DNA of 64,000 nt, taken from Streptomyces lasiicapitis (GTDB lineage: Bacteria > Actinomycetota > Actinomycetes > Streptomycetales > Streptomycetaceae). Position numbers and translations under genes: made by a program. Under the pieces are notes generated by a model. It had not been told where the DNA came from, did not search any database, and saw only the letters and a list, made by a program, of their open reading frames with translations. Where the stretch lies: assembly GCF_014646335.1 (NCBI RefSeq), contig NZ_BMNG01000016.1:178850-242849 (forward strand). Reading direction: 5' to 3'. The first letter of the stretch is position 1. Each line of letters starts with the position of its first letter. Shown here one piece after another: positions 49,380 to 57,960 of this stretch.

Positions 49380-50588
49380 ATGGTCATCAGGTACCTTTCG
49401 CGCCCGGTCCGGCGCGCCCCCGTCCTGCGCGCCACGGCCCTCGCCACCGGGGCCGTGGTGTGCCTCGCGGGACCGGCCGTCTGTGCCGAGCCCGCGCCGC
49501 CGAAGCCCGCGCCCGCGTACTCCTCGTCCCTGCTCGACCGGCCCGGAACCCAGGTACGCCCACGCCCCGACGCCCCACCGGTCCCGCGCGACCTGTCCGC
49601 CCTGTCCTGGATGGTGTCCGACGCCCGGACGGGCGAAGTGCTGGCCGCGCACAACGCGCACCGCAAGCTGCCGCCCGCCTCCACCTTGAAGTCCCTGTTC
49701 GCGCTGGCCGCGCTGCCCCGGCTGAACCCCGAGACGCGGCACACGGTCACCGACACCGAGCTGGCCCGCGTCGGCGGCGGCAGCAGCCTGGTGGGTGTCG
49801 CCGCGGGCAACAGCTATCGGGTCTCCGACCTGTGGCGCGGGGTGTTCCTCAGCTCCGGCAACGACGCCGTGCACGTGCTCGCCACGATGAACGGCGGCTG
49901 GGAACGCACCGTACGGCAGATGCGCGCCAAGGCCCGCGCGCTCGGCGCCCACGACACACACGTCGTCTCGCCCGACGGCTACGACGCGCCCGGCCAGGTG
50001 TCGTCGGCGTACGACCTTGCGGTGTTCGGCCGGGCGGGCCTCGCCGACCCGCAGTTCGCCCGCTACTGCTCGACGGCCCGCGCGAGCTTCCCCAGCGGCA
50101 ACTGGTCGTACCCCATCCAGAACACCAACCGGCTGCTGACCGGCGCCGACGGCGTGGCCCGCTACCCGGGCATCATCGGCGTCAAGAACGGCTACACCAG
50201 CGGCGCCGGACACACCCTCATCGCCGCGGCCCACCGGGGCGCGCGCACCATCCTGGTGACGGTGATGAACCCGCAGCGGGGCGGCCTGACCGTGTACGAG
50301 GAGGCCAGGTCGCTGCTCGACTGGGGCTTCGCGGCGGGCGGGCGGGTGAGCCCGGTCGGCTCGCTGCTGCCCGCCAAACCGCGCAAGGCGCCTGACGGGG
50401 CCGCGCACACGGCGGGGCAGGCGGGCTTCGTGCGGCCCGGCACTTCCGACGGCGGCTCCGACTGGCCTGCCCTGGTCCTGGTCGGCGTGGGCTCGGCGGT
50501 CGTCGTCATCGGGTGCGTGGTGATCGTGCGGCGCCGGGCGGCTACGGTGGCCCGACGCAGGGGCGCGGGAGGGGAGTTCGTCCGGTGA
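49380..50588 (+). CDS. D-alanyl-D-alanine carboxypeptidase (DacA/C type, membrane-anchored)
   Basis: A 402-residue penicillin-binding protein. A signal peptide at residues 1-36 is followed by a proline-rich stretch, and the catalytic S-T-L-K tetrad is at residues 101-104. The S-G-N motif is at 159-161. The third motif reads K-N-G (I-I-G-V-K-N-G-Y-T-S-G-A-G-H) instead of K-T-G, a change seen in part of the family. A C-terminal transmembrane helix (W-P-A-L-V-L-V-G-V-G-S-A-V-V-V) with a basic R-R-R tail anchors it. It trims peptidoglycan stem peptides outside the membrane. The stop overlaps the duplicated start region of the next gene. Confidence 0.92.
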   Translation: MVIRYLSRPVRRAPVLRATALATGAVVCLAGPAVCAEPAPPKPAPAYSSSLLDRPGTQVRPRPDAPPVPRDLSALSWMVSDARTGEVLAAHNAHRKLPPASTLKSLFALAALPRLNPETRHTVTDTELARVGGGSSLVGVAAGNSYRVSDLWRGVFLSSGNDAVHVLATMNGGWERTVRQMRAKARALGAHDTHVVSPDGYDAPGQVSSAYDLAVFGRAGLADPQFARYCSTARASFPSGNWSYPIQNTNRLLTGADGVARYPGIIGVKNGYTSGAGHTLIAAAHRGARTILVTVMNPQRGGLTVYEEARSLLDWGFAAGGRVSPVGSLLPAKPRKAPDGAAHTAGQAGFVRPGTSDGGSDWPALVLVGVGSAVVVIGCVVIVRRRAATVARRRGAGGEFVR

Positions 50589-50630
50589 GCGAGCCGTTGG
50601 GGGTCCAGTGAGTGAGCCGTTGGGGGTGGC
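50585..50630 (+). repeat. 23-base tandem duplication of a translation start site
   Basis: GTGAG(C/T)GAGCCGTTGGGGGT occurs at 50585 and again at 50608, 23 bases apart, differing at one of the first 20 bases. The first copy overlaps the carboxypeptidase stop codon and encodes an 8-codon frame (M-S-E-P-L-G-V-Q) whose stop overlaps the second GTG, the real start of the oxidoreductase. Confidence 0.85.
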
Positions 50631-51621
50631 CGTCCTCGGTGCGGGCCACATGGGCGCCGACCACGTGCGGCGTCTGGCCCGGTCGGTGGCGGGCGCGCGC
50701 GTCGCGGCCGTGGCCGATCCGGACCGGGCTCGGGCACAGGCGGCCGTGGCAGGACTCGACGGCGTACGCGTGCACGCCGACGCGCACGCCGCCATCGCCG
50801 AGCCCGGCGTACAGGCGGTCCTCGTGGCCTCGCCCGACCACGCGCACGAGGAGGCACTGCTCGCGGCGCTGGCACGCGGCCTGCCCGTGCTGTGCGAGAA
50901 GCCGCTCGCCGCCGACGCGGAGGCGGCGCTGCGCGTCGTGGAGGCGGAGGCCCGGGGCGGCCGACGCCTGATCCAGGTGGGTTTCATGCGGCGGTACGAC
51001 GCCGAGTACCGGCGGCTGAAGGCGCTGCTGGACTCCGGCGGCCTGGGCCGCCCCCTGATGCTGCACTGCCGCCACCGCAATGTGTCCTCTCCCCCGCACT
51101 TCACCTCCGCGATGCTGATCAGCAGCTCCGTCTCGCACGAGATCGACGCGGCCCGCTGGCTGCTCGGCCAGGAGATCACCGCGGTGACGGTGGCGCGGCC
51201 GCGGCCGTCGTCCGGCGCGCCCGCCGGGCTGCTCGACCCGCAGCTCGTGCTCTTCGAGACCGAGGACGGCGCGCTCGTCGACGTGGAGATCTTCGTCAAC
51301 TGCGGCTTCGGCTACGAAGTGGCGTGCGAGGCGGTCTGCGAGAACGGCAGCGCCCGCATCGGCGACGAGGCCGCGATGGTGGTGCGGTCCGCGGGCCGCG
51401 CGCAGCAGGAGATCACGCAGGACTACGTGGTCCGCTTCGCCGACGCCTACGACCGCGAGGTCCGCGAGTGGGTGACCGGCACCCGCGCGGGGCACGTGAC
51501 GGGCCCGAGCGCCTGGGACGGCTACGCGGCGGCGGCCGTCGCCGAGGCGGGCGCGCGGGCGCTCGGGGACGGCGCTCGGGTCACGGTGAACCTGGCGGAA
51601 CGCCCCGCGCTCTACGGCTGA
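50608..51621 (+). CDS. Gfo/Idh/MocA-family oxidoreductase (inositol 2-dehydrogenase-like)
   Basis: A 337-residue NAD(P)-dependent dehydrogenase. The N-terminal Rossmann motif is V-A-V-L-G-A-G-H-M-G-A-D-H, followed by V-A-S-P-D-H-A-H-E-E and the family's catalytic E-K-P-L in P-V-L-C-E-K-P-L-A. The C-terminal domain has V-G-F-M-R-R-Y-D and S-V-S-H-E-I-D-A-A-R-W-L-L-G, the H-D/E-x-D-x-x-x-W-L pattern of inositol and sugar dehydrogenases. It oxidises a cyclic polyol or sugar in the cytoplasm. The start lies in a tandem duplication and is overlapped by an 8-codon frame. Confidence 0.92.
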   Translation: MSEPLGVAVLGAGHMGADHVRRLARSVAGARVAAVADPDRARAQAAVAGLDGVRVHADAHAAIAEPGVQAVLVASPDHAHEEALLAALARGLPVLCEKPLAADAEAALRVVEAEARGGRRLIQVGFMRRYDAEYRRLKALLDSGGLGRPLMLHCRHRNVSSPPHFTSAMLISSSVSHEIDAARWLLGQEITAVTVARPRPSSGAPAGLLDPQLVLFETEDGALVDVEIFVNCGFGYEVACEAVCENGSARIGDEAAMVVRSAGRAQQEITQDYVVRFADAYDREVREWVTGTRAGHVTGPSAWDGYAAAAVAEAGARALGDGARVTVNLAERPALYG

Positions 51622-51681
51622 GGCCGGAACTCTGCCTCCGAGGCCCGGCCCGACAGTCGCCAGGCGCCCTCGGGCCCGCCG

Positions 51682-52095
51682 TCACACCCCGCCGAGCAGC
51701 TTGGTCAGCCCCCGGTCCAGATCACGCCCCGCCTCCTCGCGGCCCGCGCCCACGACGGCGTACGACCGCATCAGGAACCGGCGCAGCGCCGCCCGGTCGA
51801 ACTGCACGAGCGCGAGGCCGTGCGGCGCGTGGAACTCGAGCACGGTGCGCGCCCGCCCGCACGGCCAGATGTGCACGTCCCCCGTGCCCGCCGGGGCGCT
51901 CAGGCCGGCCTCCAGCAGGCCGCGGGCGAAGATCCAGGTGACCTCGGCGCCGTCGAGGGACACCTCCGGTGGGAAGGTGACCTGCACCGCGAGCGGATCG
52001 GCCGCGGTGTAGCGCAACGTCACGGGAATGGGCCGCTCGCGGCCCTCGGGAGTGATCAGACGGGCGCGGGCGGACTGTTCGAGCGTGACGGCCAT
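51682..52095 (-). CDS. SsgA-like sporulation and cell-division protein (SALP)
   Basis: A 137-residue protein from the ATG at 52095. The SsgA-family pattern is present: P-I-P-V-T-L-R-Y-T-A-A-D-P-L-A-V-Q-V-T-F-P, then W-I-F-A-R-G-L-L-E-A-G-L and G-T-G-D-V-H-I-W-P, and F-L-M-R-S-Y-A-V-V near the C-terminus. SALPs occur only in morphologically complex actinomycetes and direct septum placement and spore maturation. The paralogue cannot be fixed; the sequence differs from SsgA and SsgB themselves. This gene strongly supports a Streptomyces-like host. Confidence 0.95.
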   Translation of the reverse strand: MAVTLEQSARARLITPEGRERPIPVTLRYTAADPLAVQVTFPPEVSLDGAEVTWIFARGLLEAGLSAPAGTGDVHIWPCGRARTVLEFHAPHGLALVQFDRAALRRFLMRSYAVVGAGREEAGRDLDRGLTKLLGGV

Positions 52096-52276
52096 GGTCG
52101 ATCTCCACTTCTGCTGCTTCCTTGCCCTTTCGACCCCGTGGCGGGTTCCCGCATTACGGGAGTGAACAGAGAGATCTCTGTGACCTACGCCACTCCCCTC
52201 TGATAAGTCGGACATTTCTGGCCTAGGCTTCCGAACTCGTCCCCATCCCCGCAGTGGGACAGGAGTGTGTCCTGCC

Positions 52277-54109
52277 ATGTCCGACGCCCCTTCCGACGTC
52301 CCGGCCGACGGTCCCGCCGACGCGTCCGGTCCCGTCACCGCCGCGTACGCGCGCGTGTATGAGGCCGAACACCCCCGGCTCGTCGCGTACGCGCGTTCGC
52401 TGACCGGAAACGCCTGGGTCGCCGACGACCTGGTGGCCGAGGCGCACTTCCGTGTGTGGCGGCGCCTCGCGGGCGGGCACGAGATCGAGAACGTACCGGC
52501 GTATCTGATGACGACCGTGCGCCACCTCGCGGCGTCGGTCGGGCGCGCGGCGGAGCGCGAGACCCCGCGCGATCCGCAGGGCACGGACGCGGTCGAGATC
52601 ATCGACGTCACCACCGTCGCCGACGGCGGCGGCGACCCCTCGGCCCGCGTCTCCGCCGTCGACCTGCTCACGCGTGTGCTCGGGCAGCTCCCCGAGCGGT
52701 GGGTGCGGGCGCTGTGGCTCGCCGAGGCGGAGGGGCAGCCGCTGGACGCGGTCGGACGCGACATAGGCGCCGGTCGCGGCGCCACGGCCGTGCTCCTTCA
52801 CCGTGCTCGCGAAGGCATGCGGCAGGCGTTCCTGCGCGCCCACCCCGGTACGCCCGAGCGTCCGGCGTGCGAGACCCACTGGGACCGGATGCCCGCCCAC
52901 ATCCGGGGCGAGGCGTCGACCCGCCAGTCCGAGACGCTCGTCGCCCACCTCGACGGCTGCGCCGACTGCCGCGCCCGCCTCGCGCTCCTGACCCGCGCCA
53001 ACGACCGGCTGCCCGCGCTGGTGGGACCGGCGCTGCTGATCTTCGTGCTTGGCGGCGCGGGCAAGTTCCTGGTGCCGCTCGCGGCGGGTGCCGGTGCGGG
53101 GGCCGGGGCCGCGGCCGCCGGATCCGCCGGGCATGGGCAGGCGGGGTTGCTTCATGGCGTACGTCATGTCCTCACCGGGGGCGGGAAGCTGCCCGTCGCC
53201 GTGGCGGGGGCGATAGGCACGACGGCGACCGCGGCCGCCGTCGCCGCGGGGCTGGTCCTCAGCGGCGCCGTCGGCGGGGGTTCGGCTCCCGCGCGGGCCA
53301 CGTCGGCGGAGAGTGGTGTGGCGCAGCCGGGGCAGCCGCCGGGTGCGCCTCGGGAGGCGGATGAGGGCGAGGTGCCCGGGGACGAGGGCGGGAGCGGGGC
53401 TGTGCCGCAGCCGCGCAGTGAGGCGGAGCCTGCGGCTCCGGACGCGGACGCCCCGGACGCGGACGCACCGGGCGCGGACGCACCGGGCGCGGTGGCTCCC
53501 GACGTGGAGGCTCCGCGGCCTCCGGCGGTGGAGCAGCCCGCACAGGAGCAACCCGCTCCCGTGCAGCCCGCCCCGGAACCGCCCGCACAGGAGCAGCCCG
53601 CCGAAGAGGCGGAGCCCGCTGCGCCGGTTCCTCCCGGGGAGCCGGAGGAGCCGTCGCAGGCTCCGGAACCGGTCGAGCCGGAGCCCACCGATCCGGCACC
53701 GGACCCCACGCAACCGCCCACGCCGGAGCCGACACCCACGCCTACGCCCACTCCGACTCCGACACCGACGCCCACCCCGACACCCACGCCGACGCCAACT
53801 CCAACCCCCACCCCGACACCCACGCCTACTCCCACACCAACTCCGACCCCCACCCCGGTCGACCCCACGCCCACGCCTACGCCCACTCCCACCCCCACAC
53901 CGGTAGACCCCACACCTACCCCAGTCGACCCGACGCCTACTCCCACCCCGACCCCCACACCACCCCCCACTCCGACACCGACGCCCACGCCGACCCAGCC
54001 GCCCGTGGACCCGCCGCCCACCGCGGACCCCACCTGCCACTGGCTCGGCCCGATCCTCATCTGCCATCGCGGCCAGTGGATGCTCGACGAACGCGGGCCG
54101 AACGGGTAG
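52277..54109 (+). CDS. ECF sigma factor fused to zinc-finger, transmembrane and Pro/Thr stalk domains
   Basis: A 610-residue protein. Residues 20-95 form sigma region 2 and 125-190 sigma region 4 (L-P-E-R-W-V-R-A-L-W-L, G-R-G-A-T-A-V-L-L-H-R-A-R-E-G). Residues 200-235 hold an anti-sigma-type zinc motif (H224-x3-C228-x2-C231). Two hydrophobic segments follow (about 245-280 and 304-333), then an acidic proline-rich region and a long Pro-Thr repeat. The C-terminal knob has two cysteines (P-T-C-H-W-L and L-I-C-H-R-G). This is a membrane-tethered sigma/anti-sigma fusion with an extracytoplasmic stalk. The start ATG has AGGAG 12 bases upstream. Confidence 0.88.
   Translation: MSDAPSDVPADGPADASGPVTAAYARVYEAEHPRLVAYARSLTGNAWVADDLVAEAHFRVWRRLAGGHEIENVPAYLMTTVRHLAASVGRAAERETPRDPQGTDAVEIIDVTTVADGGGDPSARVSAVDLLTRVLGQLPERWVRALWLAEAEGQPLDAVGRDIGAGRGATAVLLHRAREGMRQAFLRAHPGTPERPACETHWDRMPAHIRGEASTRQSETLVAHLDGCADCRARLALLTRANDRLPALVGPALLIFVLGGAGKFLVPLAAGAGAGAGAAAAGSAGHGQAGLLHGVRHVLTGGGKLPVAVAGAIGTTATAAAVAAGLVLSGAVGGGSAPARATSAESGVAQPGQPPGAPREADEGEVPGDEGGSGAVPQPRSEAEPAAPDADAPDADAPGADAPGAVAPDVEAPRPPAVEQPAQEQPAPVQPAPEPPAQEQPAEEAEPAAPVPPGEPEEPSQAPEPVEPEPTDPAPDPTQPPTPEPTPTPTPTPTPTPTPTPTPTPTPTPTPTPTPTPTPTPTPTPTPVDPTPTPTPTPTPTPVDPTPTPVDPTPTPTPTPTPPPTPTPTPTPTQPPVDPPPTADPTCHWLGPILICHRGQWMLDERGPNG
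53729..53999. repeat. Pro-Thr dipeptide-coding low-complexity tract
   Basis: About 270 bases of imperfect hexamer repeats (ACNCCN type) encode Pro-Thr dipeptides broken by V-D-P spacers. Codons vary, so selection acts on the protein rather than the DNA. It codes for the stalk of the sigma-factor fusion. Confidence 0.9.
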
Positions 54110-54120
54110 GAGTACGAGGC

Positions 54121-55614
54121 GTGCCTCCTCCCACGACGCCGCCGACACCGCCGACACCGCCGACGCCTCCAACGCCGCCGACGCCTCCCGAGCCTCCGCC
54201 GCCCTCGAACCGCCCGGCGCCCCCGCCTCCCCCGGCCCCCTCGACACCGCCCGGTCCTCCCGAGCCCCCCGGGCCGCCACCCCGCACCCCAAACCGAATC
54301 TCCGCACGCGAAGCCGTAGCCACCGTGACCCCGGACTTCGCCGAGCTGACGTACCCGACGGGAACCGCGCGGCCGGACGGCCCACTCGCATGGGCGGGAT
54401 ACGACGCCGCGCGGGCCGCCGCGCAGGACCGTACCGGCGAGTCGGAGTCCGTGATCTGCGGAACGGCGACGATCGCGGGCCGACCGGCAGTCCTCATCTC
54501 CTTCGAGTTCCGCTACCTGGGCGGTTCGCTCGGCGAGCGGACCGGGGACCGTCTGGAGGCGGCGTACACGGCCGCCCGCGAGCAGCGCCTCCCGCTCGTC
54601 TCCCTCATCGCGACCGGCGGCAGCCGCATGCAGGAAGGCATGCGCGCTCTGCGTCAACTCCAGCGCGTGGCCGCCCAGTCGGCGATGAACCGCGCGGCCG
54701 GGCTGCCGCAGATCGCGGTACTGCGCGACCCGACGACGGGCGGCGGCTGGGCGACGCTCGGCGCGGGCGCCGACGTGGTCCTCGCGCTGCCGGGCGCACA
54801 GGTGGGCTTCGCGGGGTCGCGGGTCCGGCCGCCGGACGCGGACCCGACGGCGTACACGGCGGAGGGACAGTACGCGGCGGGCGCGGTGGACGCCGTCGTG
54901 GAGCCGGAGCAACTGCCCACACGCCTGGGCCACTGGCTGCGCCTGCTCACCACACCCGCGACCGGCGCCCCCGAGCCACCGCGTGCCCTCGGCGACCCGG
55001 CCCCGCCCACCACCGGTTGGGACACGGTGGGCCGCGCCCGCTCACCCCAACGCCCGCATGCCCAGGCCTACTTGGGCGCCTACTTCGACTCCCGCGAGCC
55101 GATCAGCGGCGACCGCTGCGGCGGCCGGGACGACGGCATGCTGTGCGGCTTCGGGCTGCGTGACGGCCGGGCGATCGCGTACGCCGCCCAGACCGGCACA
55201 CCGACCCGCCCTGCCGGATACCGCACCGCCGCCCGCCTCATCCGCCTGGCCGACCGCCTCTCCGTACCCGTCCTCACCCTCATCGACACGCCGGGCGCCG
55301 CCAACGACGCCGCGGCAGAGCGGGCGGGCGCGGGCGCCGCGATCGCCGACGTCTTCGCAGCCGTCGCCGCCGCACGCGTCCCCGTCACGTCCCTCGTCAT
55401 CGGCGAGGGCGGCTCCGGCGGCGCCCTGGCCCTCGCCGCACCCGCCAACACCTGGGCCACGCCGGACAGTTACTTCTCGGTGATCGCCCCGGAAGCCGCG
55501 GCAGCCATCCTCAAACGCCCGCGCGAGGATGTCCCCGACCTCGCCGGGGAGCTGCGCCTGCGGCCCCAGGACCTGGTGGAGCTGGGTGTCGTACGAGGTG
55601 TCGTGGCGCACTAG
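54121..55614 (+). CDS. acyl-CoA carboxylase carboxyltransferase-like protein with proline-rich N-terminus
   Basis: 497 residues from a GTG at 54121 with AGGAG overlapping the sigma-factor stop. The first 60 residues are almost all Pro/Thr/Ser (P-P-T-P-P-T repeats), then come two crotonase-fold halves. The first has F-R-Y-L-G-G-S-L-G-E-R-T and L-I-A-T-G-G-S-R-M-Q-E-G. The second has L-I-D-T-P-G-A-A-N-D and V-I-G-E-G-G-S-G-G-A-L-A-L, the AccA/AccD substrate loops. It should transfer carboxyl groups to an acyl-CoA. No biotin or biotin-carboxylase gene is adjacent. The AccD zinc ribbon is missing. Confidence 0.85.
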   Translation: MPPPTTPPTPPTPPTPPTPPTPPEPPPPSNRPAPPPPPAPSTPPGPPEPPGPPPRTPNRISAREAVATVTPDFAELTYPTGTARPDGPLAWAGYDAARAAAQDRTGESESVICGTATIAGRPAVLISFEFRYLGGSLGERTGDRLEAAYTAAREQRLPLVSLIATGGSRMQEGMRALRQLQRVAAQSAMNRAAGLPQIAVLRDPTTGGGWATLGAGADVVLALPGAQVGFAGSRVRPPDADPTAYTAEGQYAAGAVDAVVEPEQLPTRLGHWLRLLTTPATGAPEPPRALGDPAPPTTGWDTVGRARSPQRPHAQAYLGAYFDSREPISGDRCGGRDDGMLCGFGLRDGRAIAYAAQTGTPTRPAGYRTAARLIRLADRLSVPVLTLIDTPGAANDAAAERAGAGAAIADVFAAVAAARVPVTSLVIGEGGSGGALALAAPANTWATPDSYFSVIAPEAAAAILKRPREDVPDLAGELRLRPQDLVELGVVRGVVAH

Positions 55615-55645
55615 CTAGGGCGTGTCCGTCAAATATTTCCTCTGG

Positions 55646-56575
55646 TCAGCGGCTTGCCCAGTCCGGTGCCCACACGTCGTCCGAAGTTCGAGGCCCTGAA
55701 GTGCGCAGATGGTCACGCAACGCCGTCAGCACGGGGTGCTGGTCTCCGGTGCGGGACAGCAGTGCGTGCGGGTAGACCGGAGTCGGTTCGTGCAACGGGA
55801 TGCGCCGCAGGTCGTGGGTCTGGGGCCACACGTACCGGTCCCCGCCGCCGACGAGGGTGGCCAGCGAGGCCGAGTCGGCCAGTGCGTCCATCAAGGCCTC
55901 GTCACCGAAGTGGGGGCCGAGCGCGTCGATGCTGAGACCGAAGGCGTGGGACAGCGCCTGATAGAACGCCGCCCACTCTGTGCCTTGCCTGATCCCGGGG
56001 ATCCAGATGCGGTGGCCGGCCAGGTCCGCAGGCCTGACCCAGGGTGCGTTCGCCAAGGGGTGGCCGGGCCCGACCAGGAGCTCCAGGGGCGCGTTCAGGA
56101 GTCGTTCGGCGCTGATCCCGGCTGGGACCTGGTCTACCGGCAGGGCGCGGAAGGATGCGTCGACGGTTCCTTCGAGCACCGCCTGGGCGGCCCGGGCGGC
56201 GTTCTCGTTGCTCAGTGTGACCGCGTCCAGGTTCATCTCGGGGTGGGTGCGGTAGAACCGGTAGACGGCCTGGGCCGGGGCGATGCGCCGGTGGAGGACG
56301 TCGACGCGCAAGGGTCGGCGGCCGGGGCGCACGGCCTGCTCGGCCTGCTCGAGGGCTGCGAGGACCTTCTTGGCGTGCGGCAGGAAGACCTGCCCATCAA
56401 GGCTCAGCCGGGAGCCTCGTGAGGTTCGCACCAAGAGCGTGACCTCGAGGTGTCTCTCCAGGGCAGCGATCCGCTTGGAGACGGCCTGCTGGCTGATCCC
56501 GAGCTCGTCCGCCGCTGCCTGGAACTGGCCGGCCTCGGCGACGGCCACGAATGTCCGCATCGCTTCAACATCCAC
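55646..56575 (-). CDS. LysR-family transcriptional regulator
   Basis: 309 residues. The N-terminal helix-turn-helix is D-V-E-A-M-R-T-F-V-A-V-A-E-A-G-Q-F-Q-A-A-A-D-E-L-G and S-Q-Q-A-V-S-K-R-I-A-A-L-E. The C-terminal effector domain is a periplasmic-binding-like fold (E-L-L-V-G-P-G-H-P-L-A). It is divergent from the hexapeptide acetyltransferase gene, with only 44 bases between starts, so it probably regulates that gene. Confidence 0.95.
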   Translation of the reverse strand: MDVEAMRTFVAVAEAGQFQAAADELGISQQAVSKRIAALERHLEVTLLVRTSRGSRLSLDGQVFLPHAKKVLAALEQAEQAVRPGRRPLRVDVLHRRIAPAQAVYRFYRTHPEMNLDAVTLSNENAARAAQAVLEGTVDASFRALPVDQVPAGISAERLLNAPLELLVGPGHPLANAPWVRPADLAGHRIWIPGIRQGTEWAAFYQALSHAFGLSIDALGPHFGDEALMDALADSASLATLVGGGDRYVWPQTHDLRRIPLHEPTPVYPHALLSRTGDQHPVLTALRDHLRTSGPRTSDDVWAPDWASR

Positions 56576-56619
56576 TCCTTCAGCCTACTGACACAACGAC
56601 AGGTTGTGGCTGGTAGGTC

Positions 56620-57216
56620 ATGAGGTTGTTTGATCGCGCGATCTGCGAGTGGTGGGATCGCCGCATGTCTCCTCGCACCGACCAGGTCCTCTACGTACAG
56701 ACGCCCGAGTTCGCACGCCATGTGGAGCGAATCGCGGAAGTGACTGACGCGACGTCTCGGCTGAACGTGCTGCCGTTCAGTGACAGCGAAGGTCGCGCTG
56801 AACTACTTTCTGTTGTGTTCGGTGGCTTACTCCCGGAGTCGGTGACGATCTACCCGCCGTTCTTCACCGAGTTCGGGCTGAACACGACGTTCGGAGAGAA
56901 CGTCTTCGTCAACCAGGGATGCACGTTCATGGACAAGGGCGGGATCCGCATCGGCAACGGTGTCATGATCGCCCCGAAGGTGAGCCTCATCACCGGGGGC
57001 CACCCTCTGCCCCTCGCCGAGCGTCGCGAGTATCTCTCCTTCGCCCCGATCGTCGTCGAGGACGACGTCTGGATCGGGGCGTCTGCCGTGATCTTGCAGG
57101 GAGTGACCATCGGTGCCGGGGCGGTGGTAGCTGCCGGCGCGGTGGTGACTCGCGATGTTCCTGCCCGCACCCTGGTCGCGGGAGTCCCCGCCCGGGTGAT
57201 CAAGACGATCGGCTGA
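56620..57216 (+). CDS. hexapeptide-repeat acetyltransferase (maltose/galactoside O-acetyltransferase-like)
   Basis: About 198 residues from the ATG at 56620; an ATG at 56665 (M-S-P-R-T-D-Q-V-L-Y) is an alternative. The left-handed beta-helix repeats are clear: V-F-V-N-Q-G-C-T-F, I-R-I-G-N-G-V-M-I-A-P, V-W-I-G-A-S-A-V-I-L-Q-G-V-T-I-G and the C-terminal A-G-V-P-A-R-V-I-K. The catalytic His lies in I-T-G-G-H-P-L. The enzyme uses acetyl-CoA to acetylate a sugar or related hydroxyl. It is divergent from the LysR gene. The region after it (57217-58023) holds only fragments. Confidence 0.9.
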   Translation: MRLFDRAICEWWDRRMSPRTDQVLYVQTPEFARHVERIAEVTDATSRLNVLPFSDSEGRAELLSVVFGGLLPESVTIYPPFFTEFGLNTTFGENVFVNQGCTFMDKGGIRIGNGVMIAPKVSLITGGHPLPLAERREYLSFAPIVVEDDVWIGASAVILQGVTIGAGAVVAAGAVVTRDVPARTLVAGVPARVIKTIG

Positions 57217-57297
57217 ACCCGGCCGGGCCACCGGCCTCCGGCATCCTCGAGCGGCCCGGACGAGGACGCCGGAGGCGAGGTCTGCGGTCTGATCCCC

Positions 57298-57690
57298 ATG
57301 CCCCATTGCGCCCGGCTGACCGACCAGCAGCGGGACCACATCCAACCCCTACTGCCCCCAACGTCGGCCGCCGTGGCAGACCTTGGGCCGACCACCGCAG
57401 GACGCTGGAGGCGATCGCCCAGTGCGAGCAGGGAGGAACGCAGCGGCCAGGTCAGTACCGTGGCAGGAGTGGCCACGCCATCCTTGGTGAACAGGCCCTC
57501 TACACGAACATCGGCGGACCCGAGGTCATGCGAGTTCAGGTGGATCGCATCCTCCGTGACATCGACCTGCCCTCCCTCACGCTGGGGATCGTCCCTGCCA
57601 CGGCGAGGCTGGAAATGTTCCCCGTGCCCGCATTCGGGATCTACGGCGACGGCGACACGGTTCACGTCGAACTTGTCTCCTCCGGCCTGG
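57298..57690 (+). pseudogene. fused fragments: IS5-like transposase N-terminus and DUF5753 regulator C-terminus
   Basis: 57298-57360 reads P-H-C-A-R-L-T-D-Q-Q-R-D-H-I-Q-P-L-L-P-P in one frame. It continues, frame-shifted, as G-R-R-G-R-P-W-A-D-H-R-R-T-L-E-A-I-A, the N-terminus of an IS5-family transposase. From about 57467 the second frame becomes E-Q-A-L-Y-T-N-I-G-G-P-E-V-M-R-V-Q, then L-G-I-V-P-A-T-A-R-L-E-M and V-H-V-E-L-V-S-S-G-L, the end of an XRE/DUF5753 regulator. Neither part has its partner half. Both are inactive remnants. Confidence 0.65.
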
Positions 57691-57691
57691 C

Positions 57692-57960
57692 GAAGTCGAG
57701 CAGCGTGTCGAGGACGTCCTCGGCGCCACGCAGCCGTTCCGGCGCCGCCGTCCGGCCCGTTCCGGGGAGGTCGGGACAGATCCGCCGGAACCCCGCAACA
57801 CCGGCGAAGGCCGGCTCGAAGCAGGCCTCGGCCTCGCGGTGGTCGACCCGGCCCCATGCAACACCAGCACCGGACGGTCGGCTCCGTGCTCCACGTAGTG
57901 GATCGCTACCTCGCGCGCTCGAAGCTCCACGTCGGCAATGCGATCACGAGTACAGACCTT
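57692..57960 (-). pseudogene. alpha/beta-hydrolase N-terminal fragment with frameshift
   Basis: The minus strand reads A-D-V-E-L-R-A-R-E-V-A-I-H-Y-V-E-H-G, then V-L-V-L-H-G-A-G, the oxyanion-hole start of an alpha/beta hydrolase. A single-base loss in a G-run shifts frame, and the protein resumes as V-D-H-R-E-A-E-A-C-F-E-P-A, P-D-L-P-G-T-G-R-T and D-V-L-D-T-L-L-D-F. It then ends abruptly at the DUF5753 fragment. No nucleophile Ser motif or catalytic C-terminal half is present. Confidence 0.65.

Noticed and set aside
52223..54391. A 722-codon minus-strand frame antisense to the sigma-factor fusion
   Set aside because: Its composition (Arg/Gly runs) comes from the complement of the Pro-Thr repeats. 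There is no recognisable domain.
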